A stretch of 7,032 nucleotides of DNA from Candidatus Rokuibacteriota bacterium (GTDB lineage Bacteria; Methylomirabilota; Methylomirabilia; Rokubacteriales; CSP1-6). Below are positions 1-6,202 of this stretch, one piece after another; positions within the stretch are counted from its first letter, which is position 1; every line of letters begins with the position of its first letter. The notes under the pieces are model-generated. The model ran no database searches, was not told the DNA's origin, and saw only the letters and a list, made by a program, of their open reading frames with translations. The translations under genes and the position numbers were made by a program. The DNA is taken from NCBI GenBank assembly GCA_003220195.1, contig QHRT01000120.1:1-7032 (forward strand). The letters are read 5' to 3'.

Positions 1-1
1 G

Positions 2-751
2 GGCTCGTCCCCTGTGGGAGGTCTCTTCAGCAACGGCGGCAGCGCCACCCTCAAGAACACCATCGTGGCCGACAGCTTCGGGGCTGACTGCGGTGCTTCC
101 GGGGCGGTCACTTCGCTCGGGCACAACCTGGACAGCGACAGCACCTGTGGGTTGTCGAGCTCCGGCGACCTGAGCGGCGCCGATCCCCTGCTGGGCCCCC
201 TGGCCAATAACGGAGGGCCCACCGAGACGCATGCGCTCAAGGACGGAAGCCCGGCCATCGATGCCGGCGATAACGCCGGCTGTCCGGCCACGGATCAGCG
301 CGGCACCGCGCGGCCCCAGGGGGCGGCCTGCGACATCGGCGCTTTCGAGCGAGCGGACGCTGCAGCGTCAGCCGATCTCGTTCTCGTCAAGGCGGCGAGC
401 GCGAGTGAGGTCAGCGTCGGCGACCTTCTTGTCTACACGCTCACCGTCACGAACAGCGGACCGGCCGCCACGAGCGTGCTTCTCACCGACCCGTTGTCGG
501 ATCACGTGACCCTGCGCGAAGCGCGTTCGAGTAAAGGCAGCTGCCGCACCGGGCCGGCCGAGAGGACGACAGTGGTCACGTGCAGTCTGGGCGAGCTCCT
601 GCCAGCGACGACCGCGACGGTGACGATCGTCGTTAGCCCGACGAAGCCGGGCGAGATCATCAACACGGCCTTCGTGGCGGGCAGCGTCGCCGATCCCGAC
701 CCCCGCAACAATCGGTCGCGCACCCGGACGCGGGTTCTGCCTGCGCGGTAG
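2..751 (+). CDS. Secreted beta-helix (choice-of-anchor-Q type) protein with C-terminal DUF11 domain, 5' partial
   Basis: The reading frame is open to the left edge, so only the last 249 residues are visible and the GTG at 14 is not the true start. Visible residues 1-117 resemble the end of the choice-of-anchor Q / right-handed beta-helix family: NNGGPTETHAL, GSPAIDAGD, then DQRGTARP and CDIGAFE, which in this family form the conserved closing segment. Residues from about 123 to 240 match a DUF11 (Ig-like) repeat: ADLVLVK opening, VGDLLVYTLTVTNSGP core, VLLTDPL, and an ending with DPDPRNN. Such proteins are exported and form surface or extracellular stalks; the exact ligand is unknown. After DUF11 the protein stops within about ten residues (VLPAR) and I see no PEP-CTERM, LPXTG or type IX sorting tail, so any anchoring signal must lie upstream or be absent. 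The family call rests on motif recognition and is fairly safe; a function beyond exported or adhesive is inference. Confidence 0.85.
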   Translation, partial: GSSPVGGLFSNGGSATLKNTIVADSFGADCGASGAVTSLGHNLDSDSTCGLSSSGDLSGADPLLGPLANNGGPTETHALKDGSPAIDAGDNAGCPATDQRGTARPQGAACDIGAFERADAAASADLVLVKAASASEVSVGDLLVYTLTVTNSGPAATSVLLTDPLSDHVTLREARSSKGSCRTGPAERTTVVTCSLGELLPATTATVTIVVSPTKPGEIINTAFVAGSVADPDPRNNRSRTRTRVLPAR

Positions 752-1208
752 GATCCGGCGACATTCGGAAACGAGCTGAGCCCGGGGAAGGAAAGAGATG
801 TCATTCGGCACCGGCGTGCGTCAACGTCCGCATCGCGATCGTGGTTTCCCTGGCGCTCGCGCTCGCCATGGGCGTGAGTTTTCCCCGGCGGTGAGTGAAC
901 CTATCTGATTGCATGGCCGCACCCGACATAGGTATTGCTCCGAGTATTGATGGGTTACCCTGACGGCCACGATGTCCGAGGCGCTCGCCGACCTCGACTG
1001 GTTCGCGCGCGATGTGCGCCCACTCGTCGGGTAGTGCTCGGACGGCGCGCGGAGCCGCCGCCGGTTCAGGGCATGTGGCCCCGGCGGCCGCGCCCGCGTG
1101 CGGCATCGTGCTCGGCCTGGTCCTCGAGACGTCGAGGCCGCCCGCCGGTGGCTCGTGGCGGCCGTGCCAGATCCGCCCACCCATCCGTCGAGTCCGAGTA
1201 GCGTCCTG
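752..1208. other. Stretch without a convincing gene
   Basis: No frame gives a full-length protein with a plausible start and a usable ribosome binding site. There are short protein-like patches: a hydrophobic run around 818-880 (+) ending at the TGA at 892-894, and a 20-codon ATG-to-TAG frame at 972-1034 (+) with GC-rich third positions. Both are isolated and lack convincing ribosome sites. They could be decayed gene remnants or chance. I saw no hairpin followed by a T-run after the stop at 751, and no clear -35/-10 pair for the gene starting at 1209. Confidence 0.5.
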
Positions 1209-1901
1209 ATGCTCGACATTCTCTTCGAGGACGACGCGCTCCTGTTCATCAACAAGCCCGCCGGTGTCGTCGTCCAGCAGCGGGTGCATCATCCCGAGGA
1301 ACCGCACCTGCACGCCGAAGTCCTGCGACACACCTTCCCCGCGTATCTCATGCAGCGGCTCGATCGGGGGACCAGTGGCGTGATGTTCTTTTCGAAGCGG
1401 GCGGACCTGAACGCGCGACTCACGCGGCAGTTCGAGCGGAAGCGGATTCGGAAGCGGTATCTCGCGATCTGCGAGGGCTCTCTCGTGGAGCGGCAGACCA
1501 TCGACGCGCCGCTCGCGCGCGTGGGCGCGATCACGTTTGCGGTCCGCGAGGGCGGGCGACCCGCGATCACCCACGTCCACCCGTTGCACGCCACGGCCTG
1601 CGGGTCACTGCTCGACATCGGACTCGAAACTGGGCGGACGCATCAGATACGTGTGCATCTGTCCGCCATCGGCCATCCGCTGGCCGGCGACTGGCTCTAT
1701 GGAACACGCAACGCGCCGAGGCCGATGCTGCACGCCGCCGAGATCGAGCTGACGCATCCCTCGACCAACGAGCCGCTTCGCGTGGTGGCGCCGCTTCCGG
1801 AGGATTTTCTGGAGGAGGCCCGCCGCCGCGGCATCGTCATCGGGCCAGAGTCCCTTGGGGTCCGGCGGTCACGCTCGTACACTGATTCCGGAGGAGCGTG
1901 A
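1209..1901 (+). CDS. RluA-family RNA pseudouridine synthase
   Basis: The 230-residue product belongs to the RluA/RluC/RluD/TruC family, which isomerises uridine to pseudouridine in rRNA or tRNA. The order of motifs is canonical: ILFEDDALLFINKPAG at residues 4-19, the catalytic motif QRLDRGTSGV at 49-58 with the nucleophilic aspartate at Asp52, RKRYLAICEG at 81-90, and the C-terminal motif GRTHQIRVHLSAIGHPLAGD at 142-161. There is no N-terminal S4 domain, so it resembles short RluA or TruC rather than RluB/RluC/RluD; the RNA target cannot be told from sequence. The frame is open upstream to a GTG at 1098, but the family normally begins just before the ILFEDD segment, so the ATG at 1209 is preferred; its ribosome site is weak. 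The stop lies 3 bases before the ATG of the next gene, indicating co-translation. Confidence 0.93.
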   Translation: MLDILFEDDALLFINKPAGVVVQQRVHHPEEPHLHAEVLRHTFPAYLMQRLDRGTSGVMFFSKRADLNARLTRQFERKRIRKRYLAICEGSLVERQTIDAPLARVGAITFAVREGGRPAITHVHPLHATACGSLLDIGLETGRTHQIRVHLSAIGHPLAGDWLYGTRNAPRPMLHAAEIELTHPSTNEPLRVVAPLPEDFLEEARRRGIVIGPESLGVRRSRSYTDSGGA

Positions 1902-1904
1902 CCC

Positions 1905-2168
1905 ATGCCAGAGCCGGTGTCCGAGGAGCGGCAGAAGGCGTTTTTCGAGAAGGCGCGCAAGGGCGTGCTCGCGTGGCTCGCGAAGCGCGACGGCGCGTCC
2001 GCCACGCTGAGCGAGATGCACGCCCACAGCTCGGAGCGATACCTGATCACGCATCCGGGCTTCTCGAGGAGGATGGAGAGCTTCGTCGCCGAGAGCCTGG
2101 TCGACGACGACGACGGGACGATGACGGCGACGCTCACCGACGCTGGCCGCGAGTTCATCGCCCGCTGA
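1905..2168 (+). CDS. Small winged-helix-like protein, unknown function
   Basis: An 87-residue, charged, soluble protein. GGAGGAG at 1890-1896, which lies inside the end of the preceding pseudouridine synthase gene, is 8 bases from the ATG, and the two genes are separated by only 3 bases. They are therefore almost certainly one transcript with coupled translation. The layout suggests a winged helix: helix 1 (about 8-28), a second helix (35-48), a recognition-helix-like segment PGFSRRMESFVAESLV (51-66), and a beta wing ending in TATLTDAGREFIA (74-86), a closing pattern common in MarR/PadR-like folds. The fold call is inference from pattern only; the key DNA contacts cannot be named. It could instead be an RNA-binding helper for the upstream enzyme. 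Confidence 0.8.
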   Translation: MPEPVSEERQKAFFEKARKGVLAWLAKRDGASATLSEMHAHSSERYLITHPGFSRRMESFVAESLVDDDDGTMTATLTDAGREFIAR

Positions 2169-2226
2169 CCAGCCGAGGACCATCCGCCGCGGCGAAGGAC
2201 TCGGTCGACGGGTGTCTACGCGCGGG

Positions 2227-2622
2227 CTACGTGCACTTCGGAGGCGGGGCGTCGGGCGCCTTGCGCGGAACCAGCGTGCACGCGAACGTCGCGGGCTGTG
2301 CGCGATACTCACCGAGCAGCTTCTCGAGGAGCTGGAGCGTGCGCTCGCGCTTCGCCAGGCCGATGCCGTAGATCGCCAGGTCGTTGACCAGGCGCGTGTA
2401 GAAGAAGTGCTTGGCGTCGCCACCGCCGTCGCGGGCTACGCACGGTGACGGTTTCTCGGCCACCTTGAGCTGCGGGCCGAACACGCGCACGAACTCCGCC
2501 ACCACGGGCTCGCCGCGCAAGTCGCGGGGCACTTCGGGGAACTGGGCAAGGAAGGCGTCGACGGTCAGATCGGCCGGCGCGCGGTGCTTCTCTTCCAGAT
2601 CGCGGGTGAGGCGGATCTGCAT
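2227..2622 (-). CDS. Hypothetical 131-residue soluble protein
   Basis: I do not recognise a family. The start is well supported: AGGAGGT (the minus-strand reading of 2629-2635) sits 6 bases before the ATG at 2622. The product begins MQIRLTRDLEEKHRAP and is rich in charged residues; it has no signal peptide or membrane helix. A likely helical middle part runs from about 74 to 107 (FYTRLVNDLAIYGIGLAKRE and LQLLEKLLGEY), and the C-terminus is proline-rich (APDAPPPKCT). Three cysteines (61, 115, 130) are not arranged as a metal site. It is convergent with the winged-helix-like gene, 58 bases apart, with no obvious terminator hairpin and T-run between them. Upstream on its own strand a CATAAT (2643-2648) is a possible -10, though no matching -35 at proper spacing is evident. 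Confidence 0.8.
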   Translation of the reverse strand: MQIRLTRDLEEKHRAPADLTVDAFLAQFPEVPRDLRGEPVVAEFVRVFGPQLKVAEKPSPCVARDGGGDAKHFFYTRLVNDLAIYGIGLAKRERTLQLLEKLLGEYRAQPATFACTLVPRKAPDAPPPKCT

Positions 2623-2645
2623 GCTGTCACCTCCTGCGTGTGATT

Positions 2646-2750
2646 ATGCCTGGATATATCCCAATCGGCCCGCTGCGGCCGGACGTCAACCGGTACCTCA
2701 AGTGGGCGTTCGTCGAAGCGGCCAACGTGATTCGTCCCGACACCACGTAA
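2646..2750 (+). pseudogene. IS110-family transposase, C-terminal domain fragment
   Basis: The 34 codons from ATG 2646 to TAA 2748-2750 contain GPLRPDVNRYLKWAFVEAAN (residues 8-27). This is the signature of the IS116/IS110/IS902 C-terminal transposase domain, in which a GN/VNRYL(R/K)WAxVEAA motif carries the conserved serine-domain helix. Everything before it (the DEDD catalytic domain) is missing, and the match ends at about residue 29, after which the sequence diverges and stops. It is a dead scrap, too short to act. The family assignment is from motif memory and is strong for the central 20 residues. No inverted repeats or second IS end were found nearby. It lies directly upstream of, and antisense to the promoter side of, the minus-strand gene starting at 2622. 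Confidence 0.7.
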
Positions 2751-2864
2751 AGCTCGGTGAGAGCGAATCCCGTCGTCTGCACGGCGTCGGACCAGTGCCA
2801 CCTGGCCGGCACCTGTAACCCGGCGACCGGCGTGTGCTCGAACCCCGCGAAGACCAACGCGTGA
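2751..2864 (+). pseudogene. Single cysteine-rich repeat unit from a large secreted protein (fragment)
   Basis: Reading in the same frame immediately after the IS110 stop gives NPVVCTASDQCHLAGTC (2766-2816), then NPATGVCSNPAKTNA, and a TGA at 2862-2864. Four cysteines fall in the pattern C-x5-C-x5-C-x6-C (codons at 2778, 2796, 2814, 2835). This is a unit I recognise from large exported multi-repeat proteins of myxobacteria and related GC-rich soil lineages, where VVCTAxDQCHxAGTC and GVCSNPAKP recur next to GTACND. Here only one unit survives, with no start codon, no signal peptide, and an early stop where GTAC is expected. It is a gene fragment left by deletion or recombination. The repeat recognition is from memory and would need a profile search. 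Confidence 0.6.
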
Positions 2865-3121
2865 TGGGCCCGGAACCTCGCCAGTCCGGAGAGTCTTCTT
2901 CACGAGGCAGATCTCGCACAACCAAGGAAGGAGCGAAGGCGATTACGTCGTGCGGCTCTTTCCCCAATGCTCCCGGTAATCCGCGAAACCATCGACAGCG
3001 CGGAAGCGCCTGCCGCCTTTACAGTTCTTCACGTTCCGCACATACCGGCTTCACGCCCGGGCGTCATCCTCGTCCTCGGGGCCCAACGCAGATGATCGGG
3101 CGGCCCGAGAGGAGACATACC

Positions 3122-3469
3122 ATGAACAGACGTATTGCGATGACGGTCGCTCTGCTGCTCGTCGCGCTGGCGCTCGCGGGAGTGATCGGGACGACCGCGT
3201 ACCGCGCCGGCTTGGCTCGCGGTCTAGCCGATGCCGGCAACGTCCCCGCACCCTGGCTGTATCACGGCGCGTTCTGGTATCTCGGTCCGTTCGCCTTCCT
3301 GTTCCCGCTCCTTGGGCTCGTGCTCGTCGTGGCGCTGGTGCGTGGGCTCTTCTGGCACAGCTGGTGTACGGGCGACCGCGGCGCGTGGAGGAGCGGCGTT
3401 CCGGCGATGTTCGAGGAGTGGCATCGCCGGGCTCATGAGTCCCGGCCGCCAGGCGGCCAGGTCCCGTAG
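3122..3469 (+). CDS. Small two-helix membrane protein with C-terminal EEWHRRAH motif
   Basis: A 115-residue protein. AGAGGAG at 3108-3114 is 7 bases from the ATG. Two hydrophobic segments are clear: residues 6-27 (TVALLLVALALAGVIG core, possibly an uncleaved signal anchor) and 55-76 (GPFAFLFPLLGLVLVVALV). An aromatic stretch PAPWLYHGAFWYLGP lies between them, probably on the outer face, and the basic C-terminal tail ends with MFEEWHRRAHE (96-106). Small proteins with this architecture and the xEEWHRRAH tail occur widely in GC-rich bacteria, often near regulators; their role is not established as far as I know. It sits alone between pseudogenes, with a 257-base upstream stretch (2865-3121) in which I see no gene. 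A GC-only inverted repeat (3444-3450 with 3452-3458) overlaps the 3' end of the coding region. Confidence 0.82.
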   Translation: MNRRIAMTVALLLVALALAGVIGTTAYRAGLARGLADAGNVPAPWLYHGAFWYLGPFAFLFPLLGLVLVVALVRGLFWHSWCTGDRGAWRSGVPAMFEEWHRRAHESRPPGGQVP

Positions 3470-3726
3470 CCGGACGCTCGATCGCCTCACTTCCGCCCGC
3501 CAAGATCGCGCGCGGGTTGCGGCTGCGACCACTGGACGCCGATTGGTGGGCGCAGGAGGCGCGGCTCAACACGCTGCCGCCATCCCGTCCGGTGGTGGCG
3601 GTGCCGCCGTGTTCTGCCGTCAGACGGAACTGCTCTCGCGCCCTCAGCGAGGTGTGTGACGACTTGAGACAAGATCCTCGACGCCGGCGAAAAGGTCGGC
3701 GTCAACCGCGCGGAGTTGGAAGCGGC
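3470..3726. other. Decayed stretch without an intact gene
   Basis: No frame shows a credible start plus recognisable protein. A short protein-like patch in one plus frame (3668-3725, beginning DKILDAGEKVGVNRAELEAA) has GC-rich third positions but is preceded by a stop and runs into arginine-rich noise exactly where the next fragment, in a different frame, begins. This is what one expects of joined remnants of genes. Confidence 0.4.
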
Positions 3727-3954
3727 AACGAGAAGGAGGCGGCGTCCTTCGTCGAGGCGATGGCGGTGGCCCGGCGACAGCGCGCGAGGTCGTTCGAGCT
3801 CCGGGCGGCGATCAGCTTGAGTCGCCTGTGGACGCGCCAGCGGAAGACACACGAGGCGCGTGCGCTGACGGCCGAGGCCTACGCCGGGTTCACGGAAGGC
3901 TTGGACACCGCCGATCTCAACGAGGCCAGAGCGATACTCGACGAGCTCGAAGGA
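3727..3954 (+). pseudogene. C-terminal TPR-like tail of an adenylate/guanylate cyclase-type AAA ATPase regulator (fragment)
   Basis: The frame from 3727 reads NEKEAASFVEAMAVARRQRA, RSFELRAAISLSRLW, RQRKTHEARALTAEAYAGFT and EGLDTADLNEARAILDELEG. This closely follows the extreme C-terminus of the large proteins that combine a cyclase or kinase domain, an AAA ATPase and TPR repeats, whose tail typically reads A-x4-A-LDVARRQxAKSxELRAAxSLARLW followed by GFDTADLxEAKALLxEL. Those proteins are usually near 1,000 residues; only about 76 codons survive here. The same frame continues open to 4062 and upstream to 3517, but those parts are arginine-rich and unlike any part of the family. No start codon with a ribosome site precedes it. 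I therefore call it a pseudogene remnant rather than a 181-residue gene. Confidence 0.65.
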
Positions 3955-4190
3955 ACCACGACGCGACGGTCGTCGGTCGAGGAAGAACCTCATACGCCTC
4001 GTTCTCGCGCCGATCGACACGGTGCGAGAAGACGTCACGGTCGGTCGGAAGGCCGGGCCTGAACGTTACTCCGCGTGTCCCGCGCCATGCGCACCGGGTC
4101 TTTAGCAGTCGAGGCTGCTGTACCCCCGGGGGGGCGACGAGAACCTGGATGTCCTCGTTTCGAGGCGCCGCGATCCGGCGCGACGGGGTT
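3955..4190. other. Non-coding or decayed stretch
   Basis: No gene is supported. The open frames continuing from the cyclase-type fragment carry no recognisable domain. The stretch contains a CCCCCGGGGG palindrome near 4124-4133 and the GC-rich hairpins listed separately at 4153-4181. It is the 3' flank of the minus-strand ribbon-helix-helix-like gene. Confidence 0.4.
4153..4181 (-). terminator. Candidate GC-rich hairpins downstream of the ribbon-helix-helix-like gene
   Basis: Two small perfect inverted repeats lie 10-38 bases past the stop of the minus-strand gene: GCGCCG (4165-4170) with CGGCGC (4176-4181), loop of 5, and CCTCG (4153-4157) with CGAGG (4161-4165), loop of 3. They share base 4165 and so exclude each other. 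No T-run follows on the minus strand, so this is at best a weak or Rho-assisted terminator. Confidence 0.22.
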
Positions 4191-4541
4191 TCAGGCGTGC
4201 CTGTTCGTTCGCTGCACGCGCGCAGTGGCGCTGGCGTTCCCGCGCCGCGGCACCTCGCGGCGGAACGGCGGCCGACGCGCCGGGGCGGGTGTCAGCTCGA
4301 CCCCCGCGCGCTCGGGCGCGGCCCGGCGGATGTCGCGGACTGCCGTCGCCTGCCGCTCGAAGTTCGCCAGCAGCTTGGGTGAGTTGCTCTGCTTCAGGCC
4401 CTCTTCGATCAGCACCCGCAGCACGATCTGGAGGCTCACGGGGAGCATCAGCTCGATGGTGGCGCGTCCGGCGAGCACGCGCGCCCGGTCGAGCACGTCG
4501 GACGTGAGGGCGAGGAGGACCTTCGTCTTGTTCATGTCCAT
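4191..4541 (-). CDS. Small ribbon-helix-helix-like protein (possible DNA-binding regulator)
   Basis: A 116-residue protein. AAGGAG (minus reading of 4547-4552) is 5 bases from the ATG at 4541; a second in-frame ATG at 4535 (Met3) is 11 bases away and is the alternative start. Residues 5-13 (KTKVLLALT) look like the short beta strand of a ribbon-helix-helix fold, and two helices follow: 15-27 (DVLDRARVLAGRA) and 34-50 (PVSLQIVLRVLIEEGLK), the usual spacing for MetJ/Arc/CopG-type proteins. The region after about residue 65 is alanine/arginine/proline-rich and probably disordered. Such proteins act as dimers on tandem operator repeats and are often autoregulated. Consistent with that, the intergenic region in front of this gene contains an AT-rich direct-repeat island. 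No toxin partner is adjacent, so an antitoxin role is not supported. The fold is inferred from pattern only. Confidence 0.72.
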   Translation of the reverse strand: MDMNKTKVLLALTSDVLDRARVLAGRATIELMLPVSLQIVLRVLIEEGLKQSNSPKLLANFERQATAVRDIRRAAPERAGVELTPAPARRPPFRREVPRRGNASATARVQRTNRHA

Positions 4542-4593
4542 CGTGTCTCCTTGCCGCCCGGATCGGGCAGCGCACTGATGACAACGACACTAC

Positions 4594-4624
4594 ATTTATA
4601 TCTTCTATATGTTATATCTAAAAT
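4594..4624. promoter_or_regulatory. AT-rich island with TTATATCT direct repeat in the divergent promoter region
   Basis: The 86-base gap between two divergent genes contains an almost GC-free island. TTATATCT occurs at 4596-4603 and again exactly at 4612-4619, a 16-base period, with TCTATATG between them. A TTATAT/CTATAT pair at 4596 and 4605 also fits a 9-base period like that of the second island at 6222-6257. On the minus strand the same bases give GATATAAAT, a plausible -10 for the regulator gene; on the plus strand the island abuts the ATG at 4628, so it could be promoter, operator, or both. Confidence 0.5.
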
Positions 4625-4627
4625 GTG

Positions 4628-4879
4628 ATGCAGTGGCGTGTCGAGTTTTACCATGAGCGCCGCGGCATCCTCGCGGGCTATGGCGTCGACGCGGCGTTGC
4701 CGGCGGCCGCGGTCCAGTCGGCCTGGACGGCGCTGCGCGCCGAGCACCCACCGTCTCCGCGGCGTCGCCCGTTGAGCCTCTTCGCTCGGGCGCAGCTGAC
4801 CGGCGGTCAGGACGCCAGCGGCTGGGTGCTCCACCGCATCGCAAGGATCGACGAGCCGGGAGCGCGGCCGGACGCGTGA
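4628..4879 (+). CDS. Hypothetical 83-residue protein
   Basis: A small soluble protein starting MQWRVEFYHERRGILAGYGV. A GTG at 4625 directly before the ATG is an alternative start. No Shine-Dalgarno sequence precedes either: the sequence just upstream is the AT-rich island, so the transcript may be leaderless or nearly so. The first 20 residues suggest a beta hairpin, then an alanine-rich helix (AAVQSAWTALRAEHP), then a basic stretch PSPRRRPLSLFARAQ and a conserved-looking end GGQDASGWVLHRIARID. No transmembrane segment or signal peptide is present and no family is recognised. It is divergent from the ribbon-helix-helix-like gene and could share its control. Third codon positions are GC-rich as expected of a real gene here. 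Confidence 0.7.
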   Translation: MQWRVEFYHERRGILAGYGVDAALPAAAVQSAWTALRAEHPPSPRRRPLSLFARAQLTGGQDASGWVLHRIARIDEPGARPDA

Positions 4880-4972
4880 CGGCGCGCGCCCGCCGCTCAC
4901 GCCGAACGGGCCTGCCCGCGTGGCGCGGCGGCCATGCGCGTCGCCAGCGCGACCGCGTCGATCGGGCACGGG

Positions 4973-5188
4973 TCAGGCGACATGGCGCCGGCACGCATGA
5001 CACATCCTCTCGTGGCGGCCGGAACTTTCGAACGGACGATCGCACGCGAGGCAGGCCATCGTCCGCGGCCCCGCCGGCCACGCGTTACCGCGACCGCTGT
5101 TGGCCCCGGCGACGCGCTTGAGCGCGCGTGGCGGCAGCCGACGGAAGGGCCGCTTCGACGGATCAGGCTCGCGTGTCGGGAGCGTCAA
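4973..5188 (-). CDS. Tiny zinc-ribbon protein
   Basis: A 71-residue product whose C-terminal part holds a four-cysteine site: CLAC at 46-49 and CHAC at 63-66, separated by 13 residues, with the pattern CxxCxxxFxSxGxxxRxCxxC shared by small bacterial zinc-finger proteins of unknown role. The N-terminal 40 residues are basic and proline/arginine-rich (PSKRPFRRLPPRALKR), likely flexible and possibly nucleic-acid-binding. The start is uncertain: TTG at 5188 overlaps the stop of the upstream frame (TTGA), as in coupled genes, but has no clear ribosome site; the only later in-frame ATG (Met44) would leave just 28 residues. It is the last gene of the minus-strand desaturase cluster and is convergent with the 83-residue gene, 93 bases apart. 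Confidence 0.55.
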   Translation of the reverse strand: MTLPTREPDPSKRPFRRLPPRALKRVAGANSGRGNAWPAGPRTMACLACDRPFESSGRHERMCHACRRHVA

Positions 5189-5418
5189 CGGGACGCGCCT
5201 CTGACCGGGCCGCGCGCGCGCGACGCCACGACATCGGCGTGACGATCGCGATGGCCGCGGCAGGGGACTCGCACGACACGATCCCGGCCATCACGGGTGC
5301 GTTCGACCATCCCGCGCGCTCCCGCTGAGAGCTCGCGGACGAGAAGGCGCTCGGCGAACGCGCCATCGCCGACGGCGGCCGCGATCGAGAGGAGGGCGGT
5401 GACGGTCTCCACGTCCAC
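5185..5418 (-). CDS. Hypothetical short protein after the desaturase, probably frameshifted
   Basis: GTG at 5418 lies one base past the desaturase stop, so translation would be coupled. The first 36 residues (VDVETVTALLSIAAAVGDGA, then FAERLLVRELSAGARG) look like genuine protein with GC-rich third positions. After that the frame becomes arginine-rich, with third positions no longer GC-biased, until TGA at 5185. From about 5310 downward a different minus frame takes over the coding bias, reading WSNAPVMAGIVSCESPAAAI and ending at the TGA at 5163-5165. This suggests that the intended product is about 84 residues long and that a one- or two-base indel lies near 5310, either a true mutation or a sequence error. 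No family is recognised. Confidence 0.42.
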   Translation of the reverse strand: MDVETVTALLSIAAAVGDGAFAERLLVRELSAGARGMVERTRDGRDRVVRVPCRGHRDRHADVVASRARGPVRGASR

Positions 5419-5419
5419 G

Positions 5420-6202
5420 TCAGCCTCTCGTTCCGGGTCGGGCGTCGGCGGGGCTGGCGTCGATCGTGACGAGGCCCAGCCCGACCAGCATCCGGATCAC
5501 CAGCCAGGACGGATCGAACTCGGATCGCATCACGCTGAACTTCGGCGCGCGGGGGCGCGCATGGTGATTGTTGTGGAGGCTCTCGCCGCCGGTCACCCAT
5601 GCGAGGACGCGCGAGTTGTACGCCGTGTTGTCGAAGTTCTGGCGTCCGTGCCAGTGTCCGACGCCGTTGATGAGCGGCGCCACGACGAACACGTACAGCA
5701 CGGCGTGGCCGACGGCCGCGGCGCCGCCGACGGCGGGTCCGAAGAGGACCACCAGCATCGCGATGCCGAGGCCGAGTCCCGCCCATCCCCACCAGAACAC
5801 CAGCCGATCGAGCCGGTCCTCGACCACGTCGGGCGCGAATCGTCGGAGCGTCTCGGCGTTGCGCGCTTCGCGCATGTAGTAGACGACGTTGAAGAGCTGC
5901 ACGCGCCAGAGCCCGACCAGCCGGGGGCTGTGCGGATCGCCGTGCTGATCGGTGTACGCATGGTGCTTCCGGTGAACCGCGACCCATTCGCGGCGGCGCT
6001 GCCCGGTGGTGAGCCAGAGCACGATGCGAAACCCGACGTCCGCGGCGGGATGCACGCGGATCGAGCGATGTGCGAGCGCCCGGTGCAGATACACCGACGT
6101 CGCGATGGTCGCCGTCTGCGAGATGAGGAGGGCGAGGGCGGCGATGGTCCAGATGTCGGGTGCGATCCCCACGCCGATCAGCATCGTTCGCTCATGGCGC
6201 AC
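5420..6202 (-). CDS. Membrane fatty acid (acyl-CoA type, delta-9-like) desaturase
   Basis: The 260-residue protein is a di-iron membrane desaturase, which introduces a cis double bond into saturated fatty acyl chains using O2 and electrons from a ferredoxin or cytochrome. All three histidine boxes are present: HRALAH (40-45), HRKHH (77-81, within EWVAVHRKHHAYTDQHGDPH) and HNNHH (210-214, after GGESL), plus NGVGH (179-183), which supplies a further ligand in this family. Hydrophobic segments lie near 17-37, 53-66 and 133-178, giving the usual hairpin membrane topology with the His boxes in the cytosol. The length is typical of bacterial members; no fused electron-transfer domain is present and no ferredoxin gene is in view. 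The start is ambiguous: GTG 6202 follows AAAGGA by one base only, ATG 6184 (Met7) is 19 bases from it, and the best-spaced ATG (6195, 8 bases) is out of frame and gives a 5-codon leader. It heads a minus-strand cluster with the next two small genes. Confidence 0.95.
   Translation of the reverse strand: MRHERTMLIGVGIAPDIWTIAALALLISQTATIATSVYLHRALAHRSIRVHPAADVGFRIVLWLTTGQRRREWVAVHRKHHAYTDQHGDPHSPRLVGLWRVQLFNVVYYMREARNAETLRRFAPDVVEDRLDRLVFWWGWAGLGLGIAMLVVLFGPAVGGAAAVGHAVLYVFVVAPLINGVGHWHGRQNFDNTAYNSRVLAWVTGGESLHNNHHARPRAPKFSVMRSEFDPSWLVIRMLVGLGLVTIDASPADARPGTRG

Noticed and set aside
818..894. Signal-peptide-like hydrophobic run (VRIAIVVSLALALAMGVSF) on the plus strand
   Set aside because: No start codon or ribosome site in frame before it, and it stops directly after; too short to call, though it could be a decayed exported-protein start.
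801..1589. 262-codon minus-strand open frame opposite the pseudouridine synthase
   Set aside because: Arginine-rich composition with no recognisable domain; the plus strand carries all RluA family motifs over the overlapping part.
2652..2661. Perfect 10-base palindrome GGATATATCC
   Set aside because: Lies within the IS110 fragment codons and near, but not at, a convincing promoter; isolated short palindromes of this length are expected by chance.
2627..2857. 76-codon minus-strand frame that looks fairly protein-like
   Set aside because: It is antisense to the IS110 motif and the four-cysteine repeat, both of which read clearly on the plus strand; it has no ribosome site.
3957..4105. Protein-like plus-frame patch (NLIRLVLAPIDTVREDVTVG) ending at a TAG at 4103
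   Set aside because: No start, no ribosome site and no recognisable family; left as part of the decayed stretch.
4191..4541. Toxin-antitoxin pair made by the ribbon-helix-helix-like gene and a neighbour
   Set aside because: The adjacent 83-residue gene is divergent rather than co-directional and has no toxin motif, and nothing co-directional follows within the expected distance.
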